Assembly (NCBI RefSeq): GCF_900109945.1
Contig: NZ_FOBX01000012.1
Location: forward strand, 170,327 to 234,326
Reading direction: 5' to 3'
Source: Bradyrhizobium sp. OK095
GTDB taxonomy: Bacteria; Pseudomonadota; Alphaproteobacteria; Rhizobiales; Xanthobacteraceae
DNA: 64,000 nucleotides
This document shows positions 57,431 to 64,000 of the stretch, piece by piece. Made by a program: the position numbers and the translations under genes. Every line of letters starts with the position of its first letter. Position 1 is the first letter of the stretch. The notes beneath the pieces were generated by a model. That model did not search any database. It worked only from the letters and a program-made list of their open reading frames with translations, and was not told the DNA's origin.

Positions 57431-57727
57431 TCAGACGGAGTCCTTGGCGACCTTCAGCGGCGAGGCTTTCACCGACTTGCTGGCGGGCTTGGCAGCAAAC
57501 TGCATCGGCTCCTTGGTGAAGGGATTGACGCCCATGCGGGCTTCGGTCGCCGGCTTGTTCACGACCGACATCTTCACGAAACCGGGAATAACGAACTCGC
57601 CGGACTCGTTGAGCTCCTTGTAGCCGACCGTCGCCATGTACTCGACGACCGACTTCACGTCGTTCTTCGAGAGCTGCGTGCCCTCGGCAATCGCATCGAT
57701 CAATTGTGTCTTCGTCATCTTCGCCAT
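57431..57727 (-). CDS. HU-family DNA-binding protein
   Basis: This 98-residue nucleoid protein starts at ATG 57727. It has the HU/IHF fold: MAKMTKTQLIDAIAEGTQLS then KNDVKSVVEYMATVGYKELN, and the flexible arm region GFVKMSVVNKPATEARMGVN with PFT, where the proline that intercalates in DNA would lie. It differs from canonical HU by an insertion-free but unusually Lys/Ala/Ser-rich tail (AAKPASKSVKASPLKVAKDS), a form seen in many Rhizobiales. It bends and compacts DNA. Confidence 0.88.
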   Translation of the reverse strand: MAKMTKTQLIDAIAEGTQLSKNDVKSVVEYMATVGYKELNESGEFVIPGFVKMSVVNKPATEARMGVNPFTKEPMQFAAKPASKSVKASPLKVAKDSV

Positions 57728-58067
57728 GTCTGGAATCCCTTTGTGCGAGCGAGCAAATTCTGCTCAGGACGCGGCTGAACCACGCAGCGCGCTGCCGATT
57801 CATGCCTGTTGTCATGAAGTCACGGGGCTTAGAACCCATCGAGGCCCAAAATACAAGCCGCGGTCAACGCGGGTTCCGTGGTTTTATCCCCAGGCCGCGG
57901 CATCGATCGGGCTTGAGTTGTTGGCGGAATTGACGGGTGCGCCCGCCCCCCTCGCCCATCCCGTCACCCCGTTCGTGAAACTTGTGGCCCGGCCTGCGCT
58001 GTTGAGACTTCAGTAACCCAACGCCGCCAAGCTCTGGTCAGTATCGTTGCGTTGGAGTGTCCCCACA
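57728..58067. other. Divergent intergenic region before HU and 58068
   Basis: This 340-base stretch has no supported gene and should hold the HU promoter on the minus strand. I see no clear -35/-10 pair. Confidence 0.4.
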
Positions 58068-58370
58068 GTGTTGGATTTTAACGAGCTGCGTGAACTCGCA
58101 GCGGATGTTCGTGTTTTCGTCGACCTTGCCGAAGACAAGGCCGAAGCGCTGAAAGCGGTCATCGCGGCCTATGATGTCGTGCTCGCGATCTTCCCGTCAC
58201 AACAGGGCATGGGCCTTCACGTCATCAAAGGCAAAGAGGTCCTGGACGGGATTGCGACATCACGGACGCACGCGGCGTACAGCCACACCGCCATCGCAGT
58301 CCCGGATCTCGCGCATGCCGAAGCGCTCAAATATCTGACGACCCCGGCCGAACAGCGGATGGCAGCCTAG
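58068..58370 (+). CDS. Soluble 100-residue protein, unknown
   Basis: GTG at 58068 is taken as start (TTGGAGTG upstream); TTG 58047 would add seven residues. The protein reads MLDFNELRELAADVRVFVDL then AEDKAEALKAVIAAYDVVLA, IFPSQQGMGLHVIKGKEVLD, and SHTAIAVPDLAHAEALKYLT. The mixed helix and strand pattern is clear but I recognise no family. It is convergent with the AraC regulator at 58387. Confidence 0.6.
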   Translation: MLDFNELRELAADVRVFVDLAEDKAEALKAVIAAYDVVLAIFPSQQGMGLHVIKGKEVLDGIATSRTHAAYSHTAIAVPDLAHAEALKYLTTPAEQRMAA

Positions 58371-58386
58371 CGCCAAGCGGCTATGA

Positions 58387-59193
58387 TCAGGTTTGTTGTG
58401 CGACGCTGTTGATATAGGCCGCCGGCGGCTTGCCCAGCGCCTTCCTGAACATCGTGATGAAGGCCGTGACCGATTCATAGCCGAGATCAGCCGAGACCTG
58501 CTGCACGCTCGTGCCCGCGGCGAGCTCGCGGATCGCGATGATCAGGTGCAATTGCTGACGCCAGCGTCCGAAGGTCAGGCCGGTCTCCTTTACCACGAGA
58601 CGCGCAAAACTACTCTCGCTGAGCGCGAGGTGACCCGCCCATTCTCCCAGCGTGCGACGGTCCGCGGGATTGTCCGCGAGCAATGCTGCGATCCGCTTCA
58701 GGCGCGGCTCATCCGGCAGCGGCAGATGCAACTGCTGGACCGGCATCAGCGGCAGCTCGCCGAGCAGGACGCTGATCAGTCGCTCCCGCCTCACCTCGTC
58801 ATGCTGCACACCATCGGACAATGCGACGATCAATTCGCGCAGCAAGGACGAGATCGAAATGGTGCAGCAGCTCTTGGGCAGATCGACCAGCTCCGCCTCG
58901 ATGTAGACGAAATACAGACGCGCATTGGCGGTGGCGCGATTGCTGTGCGCCATGCCGCTCGGGATCCAGACCGCACAATGCGGCGGCACCATCCATAGCC
59001 CGCCCGGAACGCTCGAGGCGACGCCACCTCCGAAGGAGACCACGAGCTGCCCCTTGCGATGGCTGTGATCAGGCACCTCGCCTTTGGTGCCGTCGGCATC
59101 GACGCGCACGGCAATGACCGGCGCGGACCGATCGTCCACGTCCAGGTCGAGCCAGGGGTAACGAAGGGGGTAATGGAGCTTCTGTCTCATCAT
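58387..59193 (-). CDS. AraC-family regulator with cupin sensor domain
   Basis: This 268-residue regulator has an N-terminal AraC_binding cupin (PDHSHRKGQLVVSFGGGVAS, VPPHCAVWIPSGMAHSNRAT) with the histidines of the cupin motif, and a C-terminal AraC DNA-binding pair of helix-turn-helix motifs (LGEWAGHLALSESSFARLVV and VQQVSADLGYESVTAFITMF, then RKALGKPPAAYI). It is divergent from the carboxylesterase at 59291 with about 100 bases between starts, so it may control that gene. Confidence 0.9.
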   Translation of the reverse strand: MMRQKLHYPLRYPWLDLDVDDRSAPVIAVRVDADGTKGEVPDHSHRKGQLVVSFGGGVASSVPGGLWMVPPHCAVWIPSGMAHSNRATANARLYFVYIEAELVDLPKSCCTISISSLLRELIVALSDGVQHDEVRRERLISVLLGELPLMPVQQLHLPLPDEPRLKRIAALLADNPADRRTLGEWAGHLALSESSFARLVVKETGLTFGRWRQQLHLIIAIRELAAGTSVQQVSADLGYESVTAFITMFRKALGKPPAAYINSVAQQT

Positions 59194-59290
59194 TGGCTGT
59201 TTTTAGTGATCAATTGCGATTATACGCAAATTCATCCAGCGAGAAAGCCGTTAGATCTCGGGTCGCCCCCAATAATAAGGAGACGCGACC

Positions 59291-60868
59291 GTGCATGCCC
59301 TCGTGACCTCGACCATTGCCGAACTGGGCCGGCAGGTTCGCACCCGGGACGGCGAGCTGCGTGGCCAGCCACGCGACGAAAGCGGCGTGCTGGTATTCAA
59401 GGGCATCCCCTACGCCGCACCGCCGGTCGGCCCGTTGCGCTGGCGCGCGCCGCAGCCGCCGGCGCCCTGGCATGGCGTACGCGATGCGCTGATGTTTGGC
59501 GCAGGCTGTCTGTCGTCGCTGGAAAACGATCCCCGGCCGGGGGCGCGCAGCGAGGACTGCCTTTATCTCAATGTCTGGACCGCTGCGAAGGCAGTCGACG
59601 AGAAGCGGCCCGTGATGGTGTGGATTCACGGCGGCGGCTTTCAGTTCGGCTCCTCGGCCAATCCCGCCACCGATGGGAGCCTGCTCGCGGCAAAGGGCGT
59701 CGTCGTCGTCAGCTTCAACTATCGCCTCGGCATCTTCGGCTTTCTCGCCCATCCCGATCTCGATACGCAGGCGCCTTCAGGCAATTATGGCTTGCAGGAT
59801 CAGCTCGCGGCGCTGCGCTGGGTCAAAGCCAACATCGCCGCCTTCGGCGGTGACCCCGATAACGTCACCCTGTTCGGTGAATCCGCCGGCGCCATGGCCG
59901 TCGGGATTTTGATGGCCTCGCCACGGGCACGCGGACTGTTCCACAAGGCCATCGGCGAAAGCGGCGCCTTCTGGGACGGAAGCCACGGGCCATTGCAAAG
60001 CTTCGACGAAGCCCGCGCGCGCGGCCGCGCCTTCGCGCGCCGGCAAGGCGATGCGTCGATCGCAGCCTTGCGCGCGATGCCGGCCGAACAGTTGAACCTA
60101 TCAGTGCCCTGGAGTTTCGAGCGCGACCACGTCACCGAAGCATTCTCACCGAGCATCGATCGCTACGTGGTGCCGGACGTGCCCGCACGACGCTTCCTGC
60201 GCGGCGAACAGATGCACATCCCCTTGCTGGCCGGCTGGAACAGCGCGGAGGAATTCCCCTTCATGTCGCAGTCCCTGCCCGCACAATCAGCGCAAGCCTT
60301 TCGCACCGCGGCCGGAGCGATCTTCGGCAAGCAGCGCCTCGCCGACTTCCAAAAACTCTACCCCGCCGACACCGACGCACAGGCCAAGGCTTCCGCCGCC
60401 ACGCTGACAGGCGACATGGTGGTCGGCGAGCAGTGCTGGCAGGCGCTGCGGCTGCATCGGAGAAGCACGCGCGCACTGACTTACGGCTACCACTTCAATT
60501 ACACCTCGCCCTACACGCCGATCGCCTCGCACGTCACAGAAATCCCCTTCGTGTTCGGCACGCTGACGCCGCAACGCCTGATCGGCAGCACCACGCCGCC
60601 GGCCGAGGCCGACCGCGCGCTGTCGCAGGCGATGATGAGCTATTGGGTGAATTTTGCGATGCGCGGCAATCCCAACGGGCCCGGCCTGCCGTCCTGGCCG
60701 GCTTATGACGAGACCGACGTCGTGCAGATTCTCGGCACGACGATCGAGGCCGGCCCCAATCCGCAAGCGGCGCGCTTCGGTTTCCTCGGCAGCCTGAGGG
60801 ATGACGGCGTTCTTCCGATGCGCTGGCGCGATGGTGCTGACGGGACTCGTCGGACTCGGGCTGTATAG
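59291..60868 (+). CDS. Type-B carboxylesterase/lipase family protein
   Basis: This 525-residue alpha/beta hydrolase starts at GTG 59291 (AAGGAG upstream). The oxyanion loop is WIHGGGFQFGSSAN and the nucleophile serine is in TLFGESAGAMAVG. The first part has VRTRDGELRG and FKGIPYAAPPVGPLRWRAPQ, as in type-B esterases, and EDCLYLNVW. The catalytic Glu or Asp and His should lie in the second half; YGYHFNYTSPYTPIASHVTE holds the likely histidine, as HVTE occurs in para-nitrobenzyl esterase relatives (GAxHxxE). Without a signal peptide it is cytosolic. Substrates may be esters or carbamates. Confidence 0.9.
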   Translation: MHALVTSTIAELGRQVRTRDGELRGQPRDESGVLVFKGIPYAAPPVGPLRWRAPQPPAPWHGVRDALMFGAGCLSSLENDPRPGARSEDCLYLNVWTAAKAVDEKRPVMVWIHGGGFQFGSSANPATDGSLLAAKGVVVVSFNYRLGIFGFLAHPDLDTQAPSGNYGLQDQLAALRWVKANIAAFGGDPDNVTLFGESAGAMAVGILMASPRARGLFHKAIGESGAFWDGSHGPLQSFDEARARGRAFARRQGDASIAALRAMPAEQLNLSVPWSFERDHVTEAFSPSIDRYVVPDVPARRFLRGEQMHIPLLAGWNSAEEFPFMSQSLPAQSAQAFRTAAGAIFGKQRLADFQKLYPADTDAQAKASAATLTGDMVVGEQCWQALRLHRRSTRALTYGYHFNYTSPYTPIASHVTEIPFVFGTLTPQRLIGSTTPPAEADRALSQAMMSYWVNFAMRGNPNGPGLPSWPAYDETDVVQILGTTIEAGPNPQAARFGFLGSLRDDGVLPMRWRDGADGTRRTRAV

Positions 60869-60876
60869 GCCGCCCT

Positions 60877-61041
60877 TCAGTGCCCCCACAACGCGGCCGT
60901 GAGGCCGATCGCGATGCAGCCAAGGCCGATGATGGCGGTCGCGATTTCGGCCGCGTTCTCCAAGCTGAACAGTTTGACGATGGCGGTCCCGACCGCGCTC
61001 AGGACCATTTCGAAGATTATGCCGAGCAAGGCATCAAGCAT
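60877..61041 (-). CDS. Small two-helix membrane protein
   Basis: The frame from ATG 61041 gives 54 residues: MLDALLGIIFEMVLSAVGTA then IVKLFSLENAAEIATAIIGL and GCIAIGLTAALWGH. Two hydrophobic segments flank a short polar loop. It follows the 68-residue membrane protein at 61049-61255 by seven bases and probably shares its transcript. Unknown function. Confidence 0.6.
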   Translation of the reverse strand: MLDALLGIIFEMVLSAVGTAIVKLFSLENAAEIATAIIGLGCIAIGLTAALWGH

Positions 61042-61048
61042 GGCCTGA

Positions 61049-61255
61049 TCATCCTGCCTTGTCGTGGCGCACGTCATGCACGACATCGCCGATGGTGCTT
61101 CCCACGACCATCGCGGCGACGACGGGCCATCCGGCGGACACCAGGAGGATGGCGCCGTAGCGCATTCTCTCGCCCGGGTGCTTATAGCTATCGAGGCCGG
61201 CGAGGACGAGCACCGCGACCAGACCGCCGACCAGATATCGTTTGAACCATTTCAC
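61049..61255 (-). CDS. Small two-helix membrane protein
   Basis: GTG at 61255 with GAGGG upstream gives 68 residues: MKWFKRYLVGGLVAVLVLAG then LDSYKHPGERMRYGAILLVS, AGWPVVAAMVVGSTIGDVVH and DVRHDKAG. Two helices are separated by a basic loop. An alternative GTG at 61300 adds 15 residues. It is likely co-transcribed with 60877-61041. Unknown function. Confidence 0.6.
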   Translation of the reverse strand: MKWFKRYLVGGLVAVLVLAGLDSYKHPGERMRYGAILLVSAGWPVVAAMVVGSTIGDVVHDVRHDKAG

Positions 61256-61461
61256 GGCGAATTGCCCTCGTTTCCAGGCATTCGTCGCCTCAGGCTTCAC
61301 CCTGGTTCATCAAGCCGGCAATCCCCGCGCCCAGCGTCGTCAGGATATTCCCGACGATCACGCATGCGCCGCCCGCACCTTGCGGTGGCGACAGGACGGG
61401 CTAGCATCCCCTACAACCACAAGGTGCCAGTTCAACCGGCGCCGATAAAAGGGAGGTCATC

Positions 61462-61929
61462 ATGACGACAAGCCGCGCCTGGCGCTTTCTGCTGTTGCCG
61501 CTCGCCTTCGCCGGGACACTGAGCGTCGGCTCCGCAGCCGAGCTCAACCCAGCCGCCGTCACCTATAAACTGCCGGACCAGATCCCCTGGGGCCCGGTCG
61601 ACGCGCGCGGCGCGCAAGTCGCCGTGGTGGTCGGCGATCCCAACAAGCCCGGCTTCTACATGGTCTACAACAAATGGACCAAGGGCAATCATTTCAGCCG
61701 CCCGCATTTCCATCCGAACGACCGCTACATCGTCGTGCTGCAAGGCACCTGGTGGGTCGGCTCAGGCCCGAAGTTCGATCCTGAAAACGGCACCGTGCCG
61801 ATGCCTGCGGGCAGCTTCGTCACCCACACCGGCAAGCAGGTGCATTGGGACGGCGCCAAGGACGAGGACGCCGTGCTGCTGATCATGGGCGAAGGCCCGG
61901 CGACGGCGACCGCGGCGGAGGAGAAGTAG
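61462..61929 (+). CDS. Periplasmic cupin-domain protein
   Basis: This 155-residue protein starts at ATG 61462 (GGGAGG upstream). A signal peptide (RAWRFLLLPLAFAGTLSVGS, then AAE) is followed by a cupin: KGNHFSRPHFHPNDRYIVVL gives the first motif (HxH...E position taken by Y/R), and GSFVTHTGKQVHWDGAKDED the second, with histidines for a metal. The function of such secreted cupins is unknown; anion-binding and oxygenase roles occur in the superfamily. It stands alone. Confidence 0.8.
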   Translation: MTTSRAWRFLLLPLAFAGTLSVGSAAELNPAAVTYKLPDQIPWGPVDARGAQVAVVVGDPNKPGFYMVYNKWTKGNHFSRPHFHPNDRYIVVLQGTWWVGSGPKFDPENGTVPMPAGSFVTHTGKQVHWDGAKDEDAVLLIMGEGPATATAAEEK

Positions 61930-62155
61930 AGGGAGGGAGATTGATCCAATCACGCAGCATTTAATCCCCTGAGCAATTCAAGACGGTGAAACGTGGTGAT
62001 CAGAAAGCATAGGGCGAAGTCAACCGTTCGTCGACGCAATGGGCTGCTTTCTTCAGTGGTCGCCTGTCGCACACTCGCATACGGCTCGACTGCTCACTGG
62101 TAGAATTACAAACGGTCGCCGAGGGTAGAGAGACTTCGCACCTAGAGCATTATCG

Positions 62156-63883
62156 ATGCCGCCAACAGCACTTGTTGACCCTTTTTCTTTGCAAATTGAT
62201 GAATTCCGTAAGACTCGCGGATTGCGGGCTCTTCAATCGGCTTTCTCGGATTTCCACCAGTTGGGCCTCCGCATGACAGATGATCCGATTGTCATCCGCT
62301 CGGATATGGCTGTTTTGCAGGCCGCGCTGATTTCATTGATCAGCCCCCACCCGTGGGCGAAGCTTCTGATGACGTTTCGTCGACTCCCCGTCAACATGCT
62401 CCAGGAACGGGACGCGGCACCGGGGTCACTCGGGGACTCCCTCGGCTCTGCCCCGATTATAAACTATGCAATTCTATTCGGCACCAACTTGATTGTTCAC
62501 TGCGCGCAGCCTTCGCCCCAATTCTTCAATCGCCAGTCAATCTTCTCGACGCCTCTGACCGACCAGGAACTCGATGTGGCGGTGCGGGTCTTCATCTGGT
62601 CATCCCTGCATGGTTTCATGCAGTACCGGATCAACACAAAGTCGAGAGAGGCGCTGTCTGCGGAGGACACAACGGCCGATCTCATCGAGAGCTATAATGC
62701 TCGGCAGGCAAGCCGCTACGAGGACAAGAAGGTTCCTCCCAAAGCGCTGGATGATATGATCCTGTCTGTAGTCGGTATACCCGACGCCCCTGTCTCCAAC
62801 AGAAAAGTTCTCGTCCGTAGCGCTGCCGGGCGCGAGTACATCATCAGCCAGCGCAACTACGCGCCATCGCTGGTCCATTTGGGCAGGCTAGAGCCCCTAT
62901 ACAGGCATCTCGACGGGTCTATTTTTCTCGAGAAGTACGGAATGCCCTATGCCAAATGGCTCCTTATTTACCGAGGGCTCAATTCATGCCTCTTCAAGAG
63001 CATCGCGACTCTCTGGGGAGAAGCTATCATCCAACAAGCATCAGAAGAGGGAGTTCGTGCGTCAGCGGAACGTGCCAACGATCTTAGCGCATCAGCCCTT
63101 GGTGTCGCCAACGTCGATTCCCTTGCAGGATGGGTCTCGAGTTATGCAGAAATCCGTCGCGGCGCCCCAAAGATCAGTTCCGATGACGTCCATCAGTTCA
63201 TTCGCGGCCATACGGTTCGCCCCGCAGAACCACTCGATCCGTTTGTCGAGCGCTCGGATTGTTTTTATCGCCTCAGCGAAACCGTTGTGATCTGGGACTA
63301 TATTAAGAGCGCCGCGCTCCTGCCGGTAATCCGAAGGCAAATGGCGCCCCTTTTGGGGGCAACGGGGAAGTCGAAGACCAAAGGTCGAACTTTCGAAAGT
63401 CTTGTGATGAGTGAAATTCAGCATAATCTACCGCAGGCGCGAGCGATTTCCGGATCAAAGAAACGACGTGAGAACGGCAAGGACCTTTTTGAACTTGATG
63501 TCGGCTTCGCGCTCGATCAGGTGCTCTTTGTCGTCGACGCGAAATACGCCGTCAAGTCTCGGCGTTACATGACCGGCGATAGCAACAAGGTTCAGGAGCG
63601 CAGCGAGAACGCCTTGACGATGCTTTCCTATCTTGATCAGCAGATCGCCAATCACGCCGATTGGTTGCAAACCGAATGGTCTGACACCGAGGTAAAGCAA
63701 GTGATCGGCATCATTTGCACTGCAGAAGTCGAGTACATTAGCACATCAGAACCATCCGCTTGGCTCAAGCCATTCAAGGTTCCAAGAGCCTGCACAATCT
63801 CTCAATTGATCGACTTCTTGAAAGACCCAGACTGGCACCAACTCGTTTCACGTAATCCCTGCACACGAAGCCTGCCCATGTAG
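62156..63883 (+). CDS. Large protein with C-terminal PD-(D/E)XK nuclease motif, unknown
   Basis: I do not recognise a family for this 575-residue protein. Its last third has restriction-endonuclease-like residues in the right order: Glu414 in KGRTFESLVM, Asp448 in FELDVGFALDQ, and D461-A-K463 in VVDAKYAV, the PD-(D/E)XK core on a hydrophobic strand (QVLFVV). RRYMTGDSNKVQERSENALT follows where Q or K side chains often complete the site. The first 400 residues are helical with no clear motif. It is AT-richer than the neighbours (28 of 60 bases G or C in the line at 62941) and is alone, so acquired defence or DNA processing is an inference. Confidence 0.7.
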   Translation: MPPTALVDPFSLQIDEFRKTRGLRALQSAFSDFHQLGLRMTDDPIVIRSDMAVLQAALISLISPHPWAKLLMTFRRLPVNMLQERDAAPGSLGDSLGSAPIINYAILFGTNLIVHCAQPSPQFFNRQSIFSTPLTDQELDVAVRVFIWSSLHGFMQYRINTKSREALSAEDTTADLIESYNARQASRYEDKKVPPKALDDMILSVVGIPDAPVSNRKVLVRSAAGREYIISQRNYAPSLVHLGRLEPLYRHLDGSIFLEKYGMPYAKWLLIYRGLNSCLFKSIATLWGEAIIQQASEEGVRASAERANDLSASALGVANVDSLAGWVSSYAEIRRGAPKISSDDVHQFIRGHTVRPAEPLDPFVERSDCFYRLSETVVIWDYIKSAALLPVIRRQMAPLLGATGKSKTKGRTFESLVMSEIQHNLPQARAISGSKKRRENGKDLFELDVGFALDQVLFVVDAKYAVKSRRYMTGDSNKVQERSENALTMLSYLDQQIANHADWLQTEWSDTEVKQVIGIICTAEVEYISTSEPSAWLKPFKVPRACTISQLIDFLKDPDWHQLVSRNPCTRSLPM

Positions 63884-63967
63884 CTGAAGAGTTACCGTGA
63901 CAGCCCTGGACTGCACCCCTCAAGTGAGACACGATAATCTCGGTGACAGGGCGGTTGCCACGACGTT

Positions 63968-64000
63968 TTATCTTGCCTTGTTTTGCGCGAACGCGGCTTC
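63968..64000 (-). CDS. Possible transposase C-terminal end (cut by window edge)
   Basis: On the minus strand the edge reads EAAFAQNKAR then a stop at 63968-63970. About 70 bases on, GTGTCTCACTTGAGGGGTGC (minus strand, near 63915-63935) looks like an insertion-sequence terminus. The fragment is too short for a firm call. Confidence 0.25.
   Translation of the reverse strand, partial: EAAFAQNKAR

Overview
The window looks like chromosomal DNA of an alphaproteobacterium of the Bradyrhizobium type (Nitrobacteraceae, Rhizobiales). Support comes from the high GC content, the aapJQMP general amino-acid transporter, a Complex I NDUFS4-like subunit, AraC/GntR/TRAP-rich gene content, many tiny single-helix membrane proteins, and dispersed intergenic palindromes of the kind seen in Bradyrhizobium. 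The assignment rests on recognition only; no search was run.

Layout. 1-5040 (minus): a partial DUF805 membrane protein, then the aapJ-aapQ-aapM-aapP operon. 5435-8469 (plus): cystathionine beta-lyase and a Na/phosphate symporter-like protein. 8617-11216 (plus): an AT-richer three-gene cassette with an unknown membrane protein, a UbiA-type prenyltransferase and a divergent isoprenoid-synthase-like protein. 11375-22489 (minus): envelope genes, namely a polyprenyl-phosphate-sugar set (LAB_N protein, GT2, PAP2 phosphatase, ArnT-like GT39), penicillin-binding protein 1C and an alpha-2-macroglobulin. 22893-29607: tRNA-Arg(TCT), an autotransporter-like protein and many small proteins. 29961-38166: two TRAP transporters, the second under a divergent GntR regulator with a visible operator-promoter overlap and followed by a DapA-family enzyme. 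38172-43906 (minus): leucine/isovalerate catabolism (isovaleryl-CoA dehydrogenase, both methylcrotonyl-CoA carboxylase subunits, HMG-CoA lyase), with a divergent AraC regulator and an Lrp regulator beyond it. 45823-61929: accessory and housekeeping genes (NDUFS4-like, OpgC-like, outer-membrane protein with a decayed tandem copy, tRNA-Pro(TGG), DUF192, double cold-shock protein, sirtuin, HU, AraC, carboxylesterase, cupin). 62156-63883: an AT-richer gene with PD-(D/E)XK nuclease residues, followed by what may be the edge of an insertion sequence.

How the genes fit together. The ordinary part is nutrient uptake (Aap, TRAP, Na/Pi) and catabolism (Met/Cys, Leu), plus envelope building and surveillance. 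The pieces that fit known biology least well are the isoprenoid cassette at 8617-11216, the lone nuclease at 62156-63883, the GntR-controlled TRAP plus DapA-family pathway of unknown substrate, and a terminator-ended non-coding stretch at 57173-57353 that could make a structured RNA.
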